DNA of 64,000 nucleotides from Pseudomonas mandelii (GTDB lineage: Bacteria; Pseudomonadota; Gammaproteobacteria; Pseudomonadales; Pseudomonadaceae). Of this stretch, positions 51,242 to 61,224 are shown one piece after another. The notes under the pieces are model-generated. The model searched no databases, was not told the DNA's origin, and saw only the letters and a program-made list of their open reading frames with translations. The stretch is from the NCBI RefSeq assembly GCF_900106065.1, contig NZ_LT629796.1:2938501-3002500 (forward strand), read 5' to 3'. A program made the position numbers and the translations under genes. The number at the start of each line of letters is the position of its first letter. Position 1 is the first letter of the stretch.

Positions 51242-51882
51242 CGCGTACCAAAGACCACCATGGTCTTGCCTTTGACGTCCACCAGGTTGCGTTCTTCCAG
51301 ATCCTTGAGCACGCGACCGACCATCTCCCGTGAACAACCGACAATCCGGCCGATTTCCTGGCGGGTCACTTTGATCTGCATGCCGTCCGGGTGGGTCATG
51401 GCATCCGGCTGTTTGCACAGTTCCAGCAGACAGCGGGCGACACGACCGGTTACGTCGAAGAAGGCCAGGTCGCCGACCTTGCGCGTGGTATTGCGCAGAC
51501 GCTGTGCGATTTGTCCGCTGAGCACGTAAAGAATGTCTGGATCTTGCTGGGACAGCTCGCGGAATTTTGCATAGCTGATTTCCGCGACTTCACACTCGAT
51601 CTTCGCGCGTACCCAAGCGCTGCGTTCCTGCTCAAGCCCAGCTTGTTCAAACAGACCCAACTCACCGAAAAAGTCCCCGGAGTTCAGGTAGGCGATGATC
51701 ATTTCGCGGCCGTCGTCATCCTCGATCAGGATCGTGACCGAACCCTTGATGATGAAGAACAGCGTTTCCGAGCGATCACCGGCACAAATGATGTTGCTCT
51801 TGGCCGCATAACGACGGCGCTGGCAATGCATCAACAGCTTGTCGAGGTTCTTGATTTTGGGGGTTGGGGCAATAGCAACCAT
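51238..51882 (-). CDS. vfr: cAMP-dependent transcriptional regulator Vfr (CRP family)
   Basis: A 214-residue CRP homologue, the same length as P. aeruginosa Vfr. The cAMP-binding cassette [20 protein letters not shown] is followed by the dimerisation helix and a C-terminal helix-turn-helix ([20 protein letters not shown]). It regulates carbon use, motility and virulence-type genes. The start at 51882 gives [15 protein letters not shown]; a frame from 51906 adds 8 residues. Confidence 0.96.
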   Translation of the reverse strand: MVAIAPTPKIKNLDKLLMHCQRRRYAAKSNIICAGDRSETLFFIIKGSVTILIEDDDGREMIIAYLNSGDFFGELGLFEQAGLEQERSAWVRAKIECEVAEISYAKFRELSQQDPDILYVLSGQIAQRLRNTTRKVGDLAFFDVTGRVARCLLELCKQPDAMTHPDGMQIKVTRQEIGRIVGCSREMVGRVLKDLEERNLVDVKGKTMVVFGTR

Positions 51883-51906
51883 GGTTGTATCCCGAAAAGA
51901 CTTCAC

Positions 51907-52116
51907 GGTGTGTTTGGTTTTTTTATGAGTCGCAGACGACGGCTGCGCAAAGGCTGGCCATGCGCCAGCGAATTGGCGCCAGCTTAACAGACACTTCCTG
52001 CAATATTCGAGAATTTACCTACGGTTCAGAAGGTTATGCCCTACAAATGCAAGGCACTGTCAGTCCGGGGCCCTGTGCTAAGCTGGCGACCCTTTTTTAT
52101 GCAGTGGAGTCTGGCG
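51907..52116. other. vfr / osmC divergent intergenic region
   Basis: Two overlapping inverted repeats lie near 51951-51986: gctggccatgcgccagc and gcgccagcgaattggcgc. They are alternatives, since the gcgccagc segment is shared. A 52090-52100 pyrimidine run precedes the osmC ribosome site. No gene is present. Confidence 0.45.
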
Positions 52117-52539
52117 ATGAAGGCACGCATCCAATGGGCTGGCGAAGCCATGTTCCTCGGTGAATCCGGCAGTGGACACGTCGTGGTCATGGACGGTCCG
52201 CCCGATGCAGGTGGTCGCAACCTGGGTGTCCGGCCGATGGAAATGCTTCTGCTGGGTGTCGGCGGTTGCAGCAATTTCGATGTGGTCAGCATCCTCAAGA
52301 AGTCCCGTCAGGCCGTCGAAAGCTGTGAAGCCTTTCTCGAAGCCGAGCGTGCGACCGAGGATCCGAAAGTCTTTACCAAGATCCACATGCACTTCGTGGT
52401 CAAGGGCCGGGGGCTGAAAGAAGCCCAGGTCAAACGCGCCATCGAGCTGTCGGCGGAGAAGTATTGCTCGGCTTCGATCATGCTGGGCGCGGCTGGCGTG
52501 GCCATTACCCACGACTACGAAATCATCGAACTCGGTTGA
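52117..52539 (+). CDS. OsmC family protein
   Basis: A 140-residue OsmC/Ohr-fold protein. LLGVGGCSNFDVVSILKKSR has the first redox-type Cys, and SAEKYCSASIML the second. These match the YhfA-like branch of the OsmC family; peroxidase activity is likely but unproven. The ATG at 52117 has GGAG 7 bases upstream. Confidence 0.92.
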   Translation: MKARIQWAGEAMFLGESGSGHVVVMDGPPDAGGRNLGVRPMEMLLLGVGGCSNFDVVSILKKSRQAVESCEAFLEAERATEDPKVFTKIHMHFVVKGRGLKEAQVKRAIELSAEKYCSASIMLGAAGVAITHDYEIIELG

Positions 52540-52778
52540 ATCGACATTCAACTATCATAAAAGCAGTGCAGACTCTGGCGATCCCAAGCTGACGTCTGCA
52601 TAATGCGCCACTTTTTTCAGGGTAACGGCCTCGTCATCGACAGGCTGCGAACCCGAACAGACAACCAAAATCGCCATCGCGAAGAGGTGTTAACCGTCCT
52701 ACGCAGCTGCGTTGTTCGCATCTGACGGGCATGCTTGATCACGCGGCCCGGGCCGCAATACATAGAGAGTTTTTAACG

Positions 52779-53573
52779 GTGAAAAGCAAACTCAAGCTCC
52801 ACGGGTTCAATAACCTGACAAAGACCTTGAGCTTCAACATCTATGACATCTGCTACGCGGAAACCCCGCAAGACCAACAGGCTTACGTCGAGTACATCAA
52901 TAAAGAGTACAACGCGAAACGCCTGACGCAGATCCTCACGGAAGTTGTCGATATCATTGGTGCCAACATCCTGAACATTGCCAGTCAGGACTATGAACCC
53001 CAGGGCGCCAGCGTCACGATTCTGATCTCTGAAGAGCCGGTAACCCCGACCGACAGCCAGATCGAAGAATCGCCGGGCCCGTTGCCCGAGATTATCCTGG
53101 CCCATCTCGACAAGAGCCACATCACGGTGCACACCTACCCGGAAATCCACCCGGACGACGGCATTGCGACATTCCGTGTGGACATTGACGTGTCGACCTG
53201 TGGCGTGATTTCACCGCTTAAAGCGCTCAACTTCCTGATTCACCAGTTCGATTCGGACATCGTGACCGTGGATTATCGCGTGCGCGGCTTCACCCGTGAC
53301 GTGGAAGGCAAAAAGCACTTCATCGACCACGAGATCAACTCGATCCAGAACTACCTGTCCGAAGACACCCGCGGCGCGTACCAGATGACCGACGTGAACG
53401 TGTACCAGGAAAACCTGTTCCACACCAAAATGCTGCTGAAGAACTTCGAACTGGATAACTACCTGTTCGGCGATGCCACCAGCAACCTGTCTTCCGAGCA
53501 GCGTGCTCAGGTGACTGACCGTGTGAAACACGAAATGCTGGAAATCTTCTACGCGCGCAACATGCCGAACTAA
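52779..53573 (+). CDS. speD: S-adenosylmethionine decarboxylase proenzyme SpeD
   Basis: A 264-residue proenzyme, the same length as E. coli SpeD. The cleavage site is [13 protein letters not shown]: Ser becomes the pyruvoyl group of the alpha chain. [16 protein letters not shown] and [20 protein letters not shown] are family hallmarks. It provides decarboxylated SAM for spermidine. The GTG at 52779 is used because AGAGAG precedes it and [12 protein letters not shown] matches the family start. Confidence 0.96.
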   Translation: MKSKLKLHGFNNLTKTLSFNIYDICYAETPQDQQAYVEYINKEYNAKRLTQILTEVVDIIGANILNIASQDYEPQGASVTILISEEPVTPTDSQIEESPGPLPEIILAHLDKSHITVHTYPEIHPDDGIATFRVDIDVSTCGVISPLKALNFLIHQFDSDIVTVDYRVRGFTRDVEGKKHFIDHEINSIQNYLSEDTRGAYQMTDVNVYQENLFHTKMLLKNFELDNYLFGDATSNLSSEQRAQVTDRVKHEMLEIFYARNMPN

Positions 53574-53585
53574 GATTTCAAGCAC

Positions 53586-53620
53586 AAAAAAGGCGACTTC
53601 CTCACGGCAGTCGCCTTTTT
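53586..53620 (+). terminator. Terminator of speD
   Basis: GGCGAC (53592-53597) pairs with GTCGCC (53610-53615), A-run before and TTTTT after. Confidence 0.85.
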
Positions 53621-53640
53621 CATGTCTGGAATACAGAACC

Positions 53641-53666
53641 TTGTGGGAGCGAGCCTGCTCGCGAAG
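53641..53666. repeat. Single REP element
   Basis: ttgtgggagcgagcctgctcgcgaag, between convergent speD and coq7; no inverted partner nearby. Confidence 0.75.
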
Positions 53667-53690
53667 AGGCCCTGTCAGGCAACGTATCGA

Positions 53691-54338
53691 TCAGATCCGG
53701 TAGGTACTCTTGGTCATTACCTTGGCCAACAGACTCATCCCGAACTTCACCGGCGCCGGAAAACGAAAACCTCCGGCATCCAGCGCACTCTCGGCATGAT
53801 GTTCTTCATCAATCCGCATTTGCTCGAGAATGGCCCGGGACTTTTCATCTTCCGCCGGCAATTGCTCGAGGTGCTCGTTCAAGTGTTTGCACACCTGATG
53901 CTCGGTGGCGGCGACAAAACCCAGGCTGACCTTGTCGCTGATCAATCCGGCCACTGCGCCAATCCCGAACGACATGCCGTAGAACAGCGGGTTGAGAATG
54001 CTGGTGTGGCTGCCCAGTTGCTGGATGCGTTGCTCGCACCAGACCAGGTGATCGATTTCTTCTTCGGCAGCATGTTCCATGGCGGCCCGCACGTGCGGCA
54101 GCTTGGCAGTCAGGGCCTGACCCTGATACAGCGCCTGGGCGCAGACTTCACCGGTATGGTTGATGCGCATCAAGCCAGCAACGTGGCGGGTGTCTTCGTC
54201 ACTCATTTGCGCATCCGGCTGCACGATGGCTGGCGACGGACGGTATGGCTGGCCACTGAAAGGCAGCAACGTTCGCATCGCGGCATCGGCTTGCAGCAGA
54301 AGACGGTCAATCGGCGAGTAGTGACGCTGGGTAGTCAT
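53691..54338 (-). CDS. coq7: 2-polyprenyl-3-methyl-6-methoxy-1,4-benzoquinone monooxygenase Coq7
   Basis: A 215-residue di-iron hydroxylase. [31 protein letters not shown] and [11 protein letters not shown] hold the E/ExxH ligand sets. It catalyses the last hydroxylation in ubiquinone synthesis and functionally replaces UbiF. Confidence 0.96.
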   Translation of the reverse strand: MTTQRHYSPIDRLLLQADAAMRTLLPFSGQPYRPSPAIVQPDAQMSDEDTRHVAGLMRINHTGEVCAQALYQGQALTAKLPHVRAAMEHAAEEEIDHLVWCEQRIQQLGSHTSILNPLFYGMSFGIGAVAGLISDKVSLGFVAATEHQVCKHLNEHLEQLPAEDEKSRAILEQMRIDEEHHAESALDAGGFRFPAPVKFGMSLLAKVMTKSTYRI

Positions 54339-54446
54339 GCTGACCTCCGGGAGGAATCTCGGCGGCCAGTTTAACCCAATCGGCCGGGGAAGGTTTGCGC
54401 TGGGTCATACGGGAGTGGCTGGCCACTCCCTCGAAGCTTTTTGCAA

Positions 54447-54785
54447 TCAGCCCGGCGGCCAGTGCATCTGGCGCTGACCCAGCACATGCATATGAATGTG
54501 GTAGACAGTCTGCCCGCCCAGTTCATTGCAGTTCATGACCACACGGAAACCTTCTTCGCAGCCCAGTTCCAGGGCCAGGCGCTGGGCGGTGAACAGAATA
54601 TGTCCGGCCAAAGCCTTGTCTTCCTCGGTGAGGTCGTTGAGGGTGCGCACCGCTTTTTTCGGAATGACCAGAAAATGCACCGGTGCCTGTGGGGCGATGT
54701 CGTGGAAGGCCAGTACCTGGTCGTCCTCGTAGATGATCTTCGCCGGGATTTCCCGGTTGATGATCTTGGTGAACAGAGTATCCAC
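54447..54785 (-). CDS. HIT family hydrolase (HINT type)
   Basis: A 112-residue purine nucleoside phosphoramidase-like protein. TLFTKIINREIPAKIIYEDD and the histidine triad YHIHMHVLGQRQM are intact. The GTG at 54785 is chosen because GGAGAAAA precedes it and family proteins start there; an ATG at 54827 would add 14 residues. Confidence 0.93.
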   Translation of the reverse strand: MDTLFTKIINREIPAKIIYEDDQVLAFHDIAPQAPVHFLVIPKKAVRTLNDLTEEDKALAGHILFTAQRLALELGCEEGFRVVMNCNELGGQTVYHIHMHVLGQRQMHWPPG

Positions 54786-54866
54786 AGCTGTTTTCTCCGT
54801 TGTTTGGGCTGGCTTGAGTGTACTCATGGGTTATCCCCGAGCCCAGCCTTTTACCTTGAGGCCGGG

Positions 54867-55655
54867 TCAGCGCGGGCAGTAGGCCTTGTTGACCATGCCA
54901 GCGATTGTCCGATTGAGCCAGCGAGAGCCAAGCCGTGGCAGGAGGGCGCGCCAGCGATTGCCTCGACCGGGAATGATGATCGCTCGATTTTTCTCCAGGG
55001 CGCGCACCGTATACAGCGCAACCTCTTCGGGACTCATGAGCATGTTGCTGTCGGCCAGTTTGCCGGTGTCCAGTTGAGCGGTACGGAAGAACCCGGTACG
55101 GGTTGGGCCGGGGCACAGCACCGAGACCTTGACCGCACATTTCTTCAGTTCGACGCGCAACCCTTCGGAAAAATGCAGCACATAGGCTTTGCTGGCGTAG
55201 TACGTGCTCATCCACGGGCCGGGTTGGAATGCCGCCATTGAAGCGACGTTCAGAATTTGTCCGCCCCCCTGCAAGGCCATGCTGTTCCCGATGGCATGGC
55301 ACAAGCGGGTGAGGGCCAGGATGTTCACTTCGATCAGGTCCTGCTCGGTCATCCAGTCCTGGGCCAGAAAGGGTCCGCAGGTGCCGATGCCGGCGCAGTT
55401 GACCAGCAAATCGATTTGCCGGTCACCTTCTTCCAGTTCCAGCAGGAACCCGGACAGCCGTAGCGGTTCGCCGAGGTCACAGGCGCGGAACAGCACTTCC
55501 ACGCCAAAGCGTTGGGTCAGTTCAATGGCAATACTTTCCAGCTGATCACGTTGTCGGGCCACCAGAATCAGGCTGCGGCCTCGGCGGGCCAGCGCTTCGG
55601 CCATCGCCAGGCCGATCCCACTGGAAGCGCCAGTGATCAGAGCGTAACGGGTCAT
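54867..55655 (-). CDS. Short-chain dehydrogenase/reductase
   Basis: A 262-residue SDR. ALITGASSGIGLAMAEAL binds the cofactor, NCAG is present, and the YxxxK motif is YYASKAYVLHF. The substrate is unknown. The ATG at 55655 has GGAG at 6-7 bases. A basic, Trp-containing C-terminal segment (RWRALLPRLGSRWLNR) might associate with the membrane. Confidence 0.92.
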   Translation of the reverse strand: MTRYALITGASSGIGLAMAEALARRGRSLILVARQRDQLESIAIELTQRFGVEVLFRACDLGEPLRLSGFLLELEEGDRQIDLLVNCAGIGTCGPFLAQDWMTEQDLIEVNILALTRLCHAIGNSMALQGGGQILNVASMAAFQPGPWMSTYYASKAYVLHFSEGLRVELKKCAVKVSVLCPGPTRTGFFRTAQLDTGKLADSNMLMSPEEVALYTVRALEKNRAIIIPGRGNRWRALLPRLGSRWLNRTIAGMVNKAYCPR

Positions 55656-55750
55656 GCAGTTCTCCATCGCAGCAGCTCCGCGCCAGCGACGCGGGTGTCA
55701 CGGGCGGGGAGCGCTGTTCATTCTTTCGCAGAGTCTACAGGGACCGGGGC

Positions 55751-56695
55751 TTATTCGGCTTCATCGTCTGCAGAATCGGGTGCCTGCTCAGCCTCTGCGG
55801 CCGGCTCGACTTCCACTTCTTCAGTGATTACCGAGCTGCTGTCATAGCTGGTTTCGGCAGCAGTTTCATACTCTTCCTGGATCGCCGTAAGGCCTCCGGC
55901 CAGCGCGCCAACCAAGACGATGGCGATCAACACCACCCACAACGAAGACAACACTTTGACCGCCGTGGTGTTGGGTGGAGGCGGCGCGCCATAGCGATTG
56001 GCGATGTTGGTGCCCGGGGCGATCATGATCACGAACGGGAAGAAGCTGCCTACGAAGGGTACGAGGTTCAGCAACCAGAGCCAGCCGGACCAGCCGATGT
56101 CATGCAGGCGCTGGACACTGATCTGAATGCTCACGACCGCCATGGCAATGAATAGCATGAACGCAACCAGGCCACCGAGTATCAGGCCTGCGGTCGAATC
56201 GGCGCTGATGATGGCGAAGGCGAAAATGGCCAATACCGAACCGACGGCCAGGGTGACCAGCGTCAGGACCATCGTCCAGGCGAGATAGCGCAAACGACCG
56301 ATGCGGCCTTCAACGCTGAATGGCTTGAGTGGAGCATACGCGGGCAGGCTTTCGCCGACAGTGGCTCGGGGTGGTGCGTAAGGGGATGCGGGGTCGGCAA
56401 ATGCCGGTTGGCTGGCGACAGGCCTGTGTTCGTGGGCTTCGTCCAGGTTCAGCTCAATGGACGATTCGCTTTCGATGCGAGCATCGATGCCGGTTTTCGT
56501 CAGCGCTTGAAGGTAGGTTTGCGCGTCGGCGTGCGACAGGTCTTTCTTGAGCGTAACCGTCTTGCCAGTGAATAGCCGTTCGACGGCTGCGACTTGGCTG
56601 TTGTAGAGTTTAGCCAGGTTCTCTCTGGCGCTGGCGGCGTCAACGCCTGGCAGCAGAGCGCCGTCGAACACGATCTTGAAACGGTTGTCGCTCAT
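55751..56695 (-). CDS. DUF805 family membrane protein
   Basis: A 314-residue protein. Residues 1-85 are a soluble ribosomal L7/L12-like or heparinase-like unknown domain (FKIVFDGALLPGVDAASARE), a proline-rich linker follows, then a DUF805 membrane domain (EGRIGRLRYLAW, QRLHDIGWSGWLWLLNLVP) and a last helix ending in an acidic tail. Function unknown. Confidence 0.88.
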   Translation of the reverse strand: MSDNRFKIVFDGALLPGVDAASARENLAKLYNSQVAAVERLFTGKTVTLKKDLSHADAQTYLQALTKTGIDARIESESSIELNLDEAHEHRPVASQPAFADPASPYAPPRATVGESLPAYAPLKPFSVEGRIGRLRYLAWTMVLTLVTLAVGSVLAIFAFAIISADSTAGLILGGLVAFMLFIAMAVVSIQISVQRLHDIGWSGWLWLLNLVPFVGSFFPFVIMIAPGTNIANRYGAPPPPNTTAVKVLSSLWVVLIAIVLVGALAGGLTAIQEEYETAAETSYDSSSVITEEVEVEPAAEAEQAPDSADDEAE

Positions 56696-56787
56696 TGCGA
56701 GGCATCCTTGTCGCGAGAATTTGTAATAGGGTGTGTTTCAAGCGTGGATTGTAAGGCCAGCCGGGGCGGGCTGGCCAAACTTTCATC

Positions 56788-57756
56788 TCATCGTGGCCAG
56801 CGTTTGGGCAGCTCGGCCGCCAGTTCCAGAGCCTTGCGGTATTCCGCGTCAAGTCGAGCGACCAATTGATCGACGCTCGGCAAATCATCGATTTCCCCGA
56901 CACCCTGGCCCGCAGACCACACGGTTTTCCAGGCTTTGGCTTCATCGCTGATCGGCTTGAGTTTGGAGCCGAAGTCGACTTCGCCCTTGCCTTGCAGTGC
57001 CGCCATGTCGAAACCGGCAGCCTCCAGGCTTTGACGCATGAAACTCGCCGGTACGCCTGACACTGCCGGCGTATGGACGATGTCCGCGGCTCTGGACGTC
57101 AGCAGCATCTCTTTGTAGGCGTCAGGCGCATGACTTTCGGTGGTGCCGATAAATCGCGTACCGAAATAGGCCAGATCAGCGCCGAGCAATTGCGCAGCAA
57201 GGATCTCGTGGCCGTGGTTAAGGCAGCCTGCCAGCAATAGGGTCTTGTCGAAAAACTGGCGAATCTCGGCAATCAGCGAGAACGGGCTCCAGGTTCCAGC
57301 GTGTCCACCGGCACCCGCTGCCACGGCGATCAAGCCGTCCACACCGGCCTCGGCAGCTTTCTCGGCATGGCGCCGCGTCGTCACGTCATGGAACACCAGT
57401 CCGCCATAGCTGTGAACGGCATCGACTACTTCTTTCACTGCACCGAGACTGGTAATCACGATCGGTACTTTATGCTCGATGCAGATCGCAAGGTCAGCTT
57501 GCAGCCGTGGGTTAGTGTTGTGAACGATCAGGTTGACCGCGTAAGGCGCCGGGTTCTCCAGTGTCGCCAACCCTGCTTCGATCTCTTCCAGCCAGGCCTT
57601 GAAGCCGCTGCTCTCGCGCTGGTTCAGCGCAGGAAAGCTGCCGACGACGCCGTTACGGCAGCAGGCGAGCACCAATTGCGGATTGGAAATCAGAAACATC
57701 GGCGCTGCCACTACCGGCAGGCGCAAGCGTTGTTCGAGCAAAGCGGGCAGCGACAT
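56788..57756 (-). CDS. Nitronate monooxygenase family protein
   Basis: A 322-residue FMN TIM-barrel protein. VVAAPMFLISNP, a GGHAGTWSPFSLI loop with the catalytic-type His, and AYFGTRFIGTTES fit class I nitronate monooxygenases. They oxidise propionate 3-nitronate or related nitroalkanes. Exact substrate untested. Confidence 0.92.
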   Translation of the reverse strand: MSLPALLEQRLRLPVVAAPMFLISNPQLVLACCRNGVVGSFPALNQRESSGFKAWLEEIEAGLATLENPAPYAVNLIVHNTNPRLQADLAICIEHKVPIVITSLGAVKEVVDAVHSYGGLVFHDVTTRRHAEKAAEAGVDGLIAVAAGAGGHAGTWSPFSLIAEIRQFFDKTLLLAGCLNHGHEILAAQLLGADLAYFGTRFIGTTESHAPDAYKEMLLTSRAADIVHTPAVSGVPASFMRQSLEAAGFDMAALQGKGEVDFGSKLKPISDEAKAWKTVWSAGQGVGEIDDLPSVDQLVARLDAEYRKALELAAELPKRWPR

Positions 57757-57783
57757 TGGAAGTACCCCGGTGAGTTGTGCTTA

Positions 57784-58212
57784 TTAGAACGGCCGAACGA
57801 CGACCAGAATTACGATAGCCAGCAATATCAGAACCGGCACTTCATTGAACCAGCGATAAAAGACATGGCTGCGGGTGTTTTCGCCACGGGCAAAACGTTT
57901 CACCTGTGCGCCGCACATGTGGTGGTAGCCGATCAGGATCACCACAAGGGTCAGCTTGGCGTGAATCCACGCGCCTTGACTGAAGAGGCTCGGGTTAAGC
58001 CAGATCAGTGCAATGCCGAATATCAGGGTAGCGATCATCGCCGGGCCCATGATGCCGCGGTACAGCTTGCGCTCCATGAGGCTGAAGCGTTCCTTGCTGA
58101 CGGTGTCTTCGCTTTGGGCGTGATAAACGAACAGGCGGGGCAGGTAAAACAGGCCGGCAAACCAGCAGACCATGCTGACGATATGAAGCGCTTTGAGCCA
58201 TAGATAAAGCAT
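57784..58212 (-). CDS. hemJ: Protoporphyrinogen IX oxidase HemJ (CopD family)
   Basis: A 142-residue membrane protein with four helices. LKALHIVSMVCWFAGLFYLP contains the conserved His, and HAKLTLVVILIGYHHMCG the conserved Lys and later His residues. HemJ oxidises protoporphyrinogen in haem synthesis where HemY/HemG are absent. Confidence 0.9.
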   Translation of the reverse strand: MLYLWLKALHIVSMVCWFAGLFYLPRLFVYHAQSEDTVSKERFSLMERKLYRGIMGPAMIATLIFGIALIWLNPSLFSQGAWIHAKLTLVVILIGYHHMCGAQVKRFARGENTRSHVFYRWFNEVPVLILLAIVILVVVRPF

Positions 58213-58256
58213 TTTTAGTTATTCCCAGGTTCACGGTAGCCCGAATAGTAGAGAAA

Positions 58257-58416
58257 GTGTCCCGTCTCGGACATAACTGTTCAATTTTGACGGCGTCTTT
58301 TGCGGCCAGACGGCGTTGCCGCTCCTCGCCATAGCGAGCTATGACTCGTCGCGGGGCCTTGCCTGGCCACAAAAGCCACTCGCCAAAAGTTGGGCGATAT
58401 GCCCGAGAAGGGACAC
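58257..58416. mobile_element. 160-bp imperfect palindrome (MITE-like element)
   Basis: The outer 19 bp, GTGTCCCGTCTCGGACATA at the left, are matched by TATGCCCGAGAAGGGACAC at the right (two mismatches). The midpoint of the element falls exactly on the palindrome CATAGCGAGCTATG (58330-58343), so the full 160 bp folds as one long hairpin with roughly 70% pairing. It contains no gene. No target-site duplication is obvious (agaaa left, atgag right). The structure fits a non-autonomous transposable element or a large intergenic repeat. It occupies half the gap between hemJ and argC. Confidence 0.7.
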
Positions 58417-58508
58417 ATGAGCCGCCACACGTCACCTAAGCGGTTGTCGCAGGGCCGCGCGGCCCCTATTATCGACGGCTTTCCAGTGGGTTCGTTGAGG
58501 GCAGGTTT

Positions 58509-59543
58509 ATGGTCAAGGTCGGTATCGTCGGCGGCACGGGTTACACCGGTGTCGAACTGCTGCGTCTGTTGGCACAGCATCCGCAAGCTGAAGTGGTTGT
58601 GATCACTTCCCGATCCGAGGCCGGTCTGGCCGTGGCCGACATGTACCCGAACCTGCGAGGCCACTACGACGGCCTGGCTTTTAGTGTTCCGGACATCAAG
58701 ACGCTGGGCGCTTGCGATGTGGTGTTCTTCGCCACGCCTCATGGTGTTGCCCATGCACTGGCCGGTGAGTTGCTCGCGGCGGGGACCAAGGTCATCGACC
58801 TGTCGGCTGACTTCCGTCTGCAAGACGCTGCCGAGTGGGCCAAGTGGTACGGCCAGCCTCACGGCGCACCGGAGTTGCTGGAGGAGGCGGTCTACGGTTT
58901 GCCGGAAGTCAATCGCGAGCAAATCAAGGATGCCCGCCTGATCGCGGTGCCGGGTTGCTATCCAACGGCGACGCAATTGGGTTTCCTGCCATTGCTGGAA
59001 GCCGGCCTGGCCGATACCACGCGTTTGATTGCTGACTGCAAGTCCGGTGTCAGCGGTGCCGGTCGTGGCGCTTCGGTCGGTTCGCTGTATGCCGAGACGT
59101 CGGAAAGCATGAAAGCCTACTCCGTCAAAGGTCACCGTCACTTGCCGGAAATCCGCCAGGGTCTGCGTCGTGCAGCGGGCAAGGACGTCGGTCTGACCTT
59201 CGTTCCGCACCTGACACCAATGATTCGCGGCATTCATTCGACGCTGTATGCGACCGTCGTGGATCGCTCGGTGGATCTGCAGGCGTTGTTTGAAAAGCGC
59301 TACGCCAACGAGCCGTTCGTCGACGTGATGCCGGCGGGCAGCCACCCGGAAACCCGCAGTGTTCGCGGTGCCAACGTTTGTCGTATCGCCGTGCATCGTC
59401 CGCAGGACGGCGATCTGGTGGTGGTGCTGTCGGTAATCGATAACCTGGTCAAGGGTGCGTCGGGTCAAGCGGTGCAGAACCTGAACATTCTGTTCGGGCT
59501 GGATGAGCGCCTGGGCCTGTCCCACGCCGGCATGCTGCCGTAA
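58509..59543 (+). CDS. argC: N-acetyl-gamma-glutamyl-phosphate reductase ArgC
   Basis: A 344-residue reductase. [18 protein letters not shown] binds NADPH, the catalytic Cys is in [12 protein letters not shown], and GHRHLPEI and [10 protein letters not shown] complete the active site. Third step of arginine synthesis from glutamate. It is divergent from hemJ. Confidence 0.98.
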   Translation: MVKVGIVGGTGYTGVELLRLLAQHPQAEVVVITSRSEAGLAVADMYPNLRGHYDGLAFSVPDIKTLGACDVVFFATPHGVAHALAGELLAAGTKVIDLSADFRLQDAAEWAKWYGQPHGAPELLEEAVYGLPEVNREQIKDARLIAVPGCYPTATQLGFLPLLEAGLADTTRLIADCKSGVSGAGRGASVGSLYAETSESMKAYSVKGHRHLPEIRQGLRRAAGKDVGLTFVPHLTPMIRGIHSTLYATVVDRSVDLQALFEKRYANEPFVDVMPAGSHPETRSVRGANVCRIAVHRPQDGDLVVVLSVIDNLVKGASGQAVQNLNILFGLDERLGLSHAGMLP

Positions 59544-59561
59544 GGCTTTATCCCGCTTAGC

Positions 59562-59587
59562 AAAAAGGCCCGTCTGACGGGCCTTTT
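59562..59587 (+). terminator. Terminator of argC
   Basis: AAAAAGGCCCG-TCTGA-CGGGCCTTTTT, strong stem with T-run. Confidence 0.9.
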
Positions 59588-59630
59588 TGCATTTCGAACC
59601 GGCAATCGGTTTTATTGCTATACCATAACA

Positions 59631-59664
59631 ATAGTTGACCGATTTTCTAGGAGAAGCGGATAAT
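59631..59664 (+). promoter_or_regulatory. erpA promoter with IscR type 1-like site
   Basis: TTGACC (59635-59640) and GATAAT (59659-59664), 18 bases apart. The sequence ATAGTTGACCGATTTTCTAG overlaps the -35 and matches the first half of the enterobacterial type 1 IscR motif well and the second half partly. Two small inverted repeats follow in the 5' UTR (TAATGCG/CGCATTA, GGCG/CGCC). Confidence 0.55.
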
Positions 59665-59711
59665 GCGCGTCATCACGCATTATGGCGGCGTAACGCCGGG
59701 AGATAGTCAGC

Positions 59712-60062
59712 ATGAGCGTCGAATCCTTCACCCCCACCGCTTTGCAATTCACCCACGGTGCCGCGCACAAGGTGAAGAGCCTGGTCGATGAAGAGGGGAA
59801 TGATCGCTTGAAGCTGCGCGTATTCGTTACGGGCGGCGGTTGTTCAGGTTTTCAGTACGGCTTCACCTTCGATGAAGAAGTGGCCGATGACGACACCATT
59901 GTCGAGCGCGAAGGTGTGAGTCTGGTCGTAGACCCGATGAGCTTCCAGTACCTGGCCGGTGCCGAGGTGGATTATCAGGAAGGTCTGGAAGGTTCGCGTT
60001 TTGTGATCAAGAATCCGAACGCGAGCACCACGTGTGGTTGCGGCTCTTCGTTCTCGATCTGA
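59712..60062 (+). CDS. erpA: Iron-sulfur cluster insertion protein ErpA
   Basis: A 116-residue A-type carrier. The three cluster cysteines are in [11 protein letters not shown] and TCGCGSSF. It hands Fe-S clusters to targets such as IspG and IspH. Probably under iron-sulfur status control via the IscR-like promoter. Confidence 0.97.
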   Translation: MSVESFTPTALQFTHGAAHKVKSLVDEEGNDRLKLRVFVTGGGCSGFQYGFTFDEEVADDDTIVEREGVSLVVDPMSFQYLAGAEVDYQEGLEGSRFVIKNPNASTTCGCGSSFSI

Positions 60063-60085
60063 TCGCGCTTCACCGCAGTATCAAG

Positions 60086-60118
60086 CGCCGCATGGCTTCA
60101 GGGCTTTGCGGCGTTTTG
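60086..60118 (+). terminator. Terminator of erpA
   Basis: CGCCGCA (60086-60092) pairs with TGCGGCG (60107-60113), followed by TTTTGC; it separates convergent erpA and anmK. Confidence 0.75.
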
Positions 60119-60129
60119 CTGTGCGGCGT

Positions 60130-61224
<1,095 letters not shown>

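Noticed and set aside
58257..58416. Intrinsic terminator for hemJ or argC
   Set aside because: The palindrome is 160 bp, has no T-tract, and lies upstream of both divergent genes, so termination is not its obvious role.
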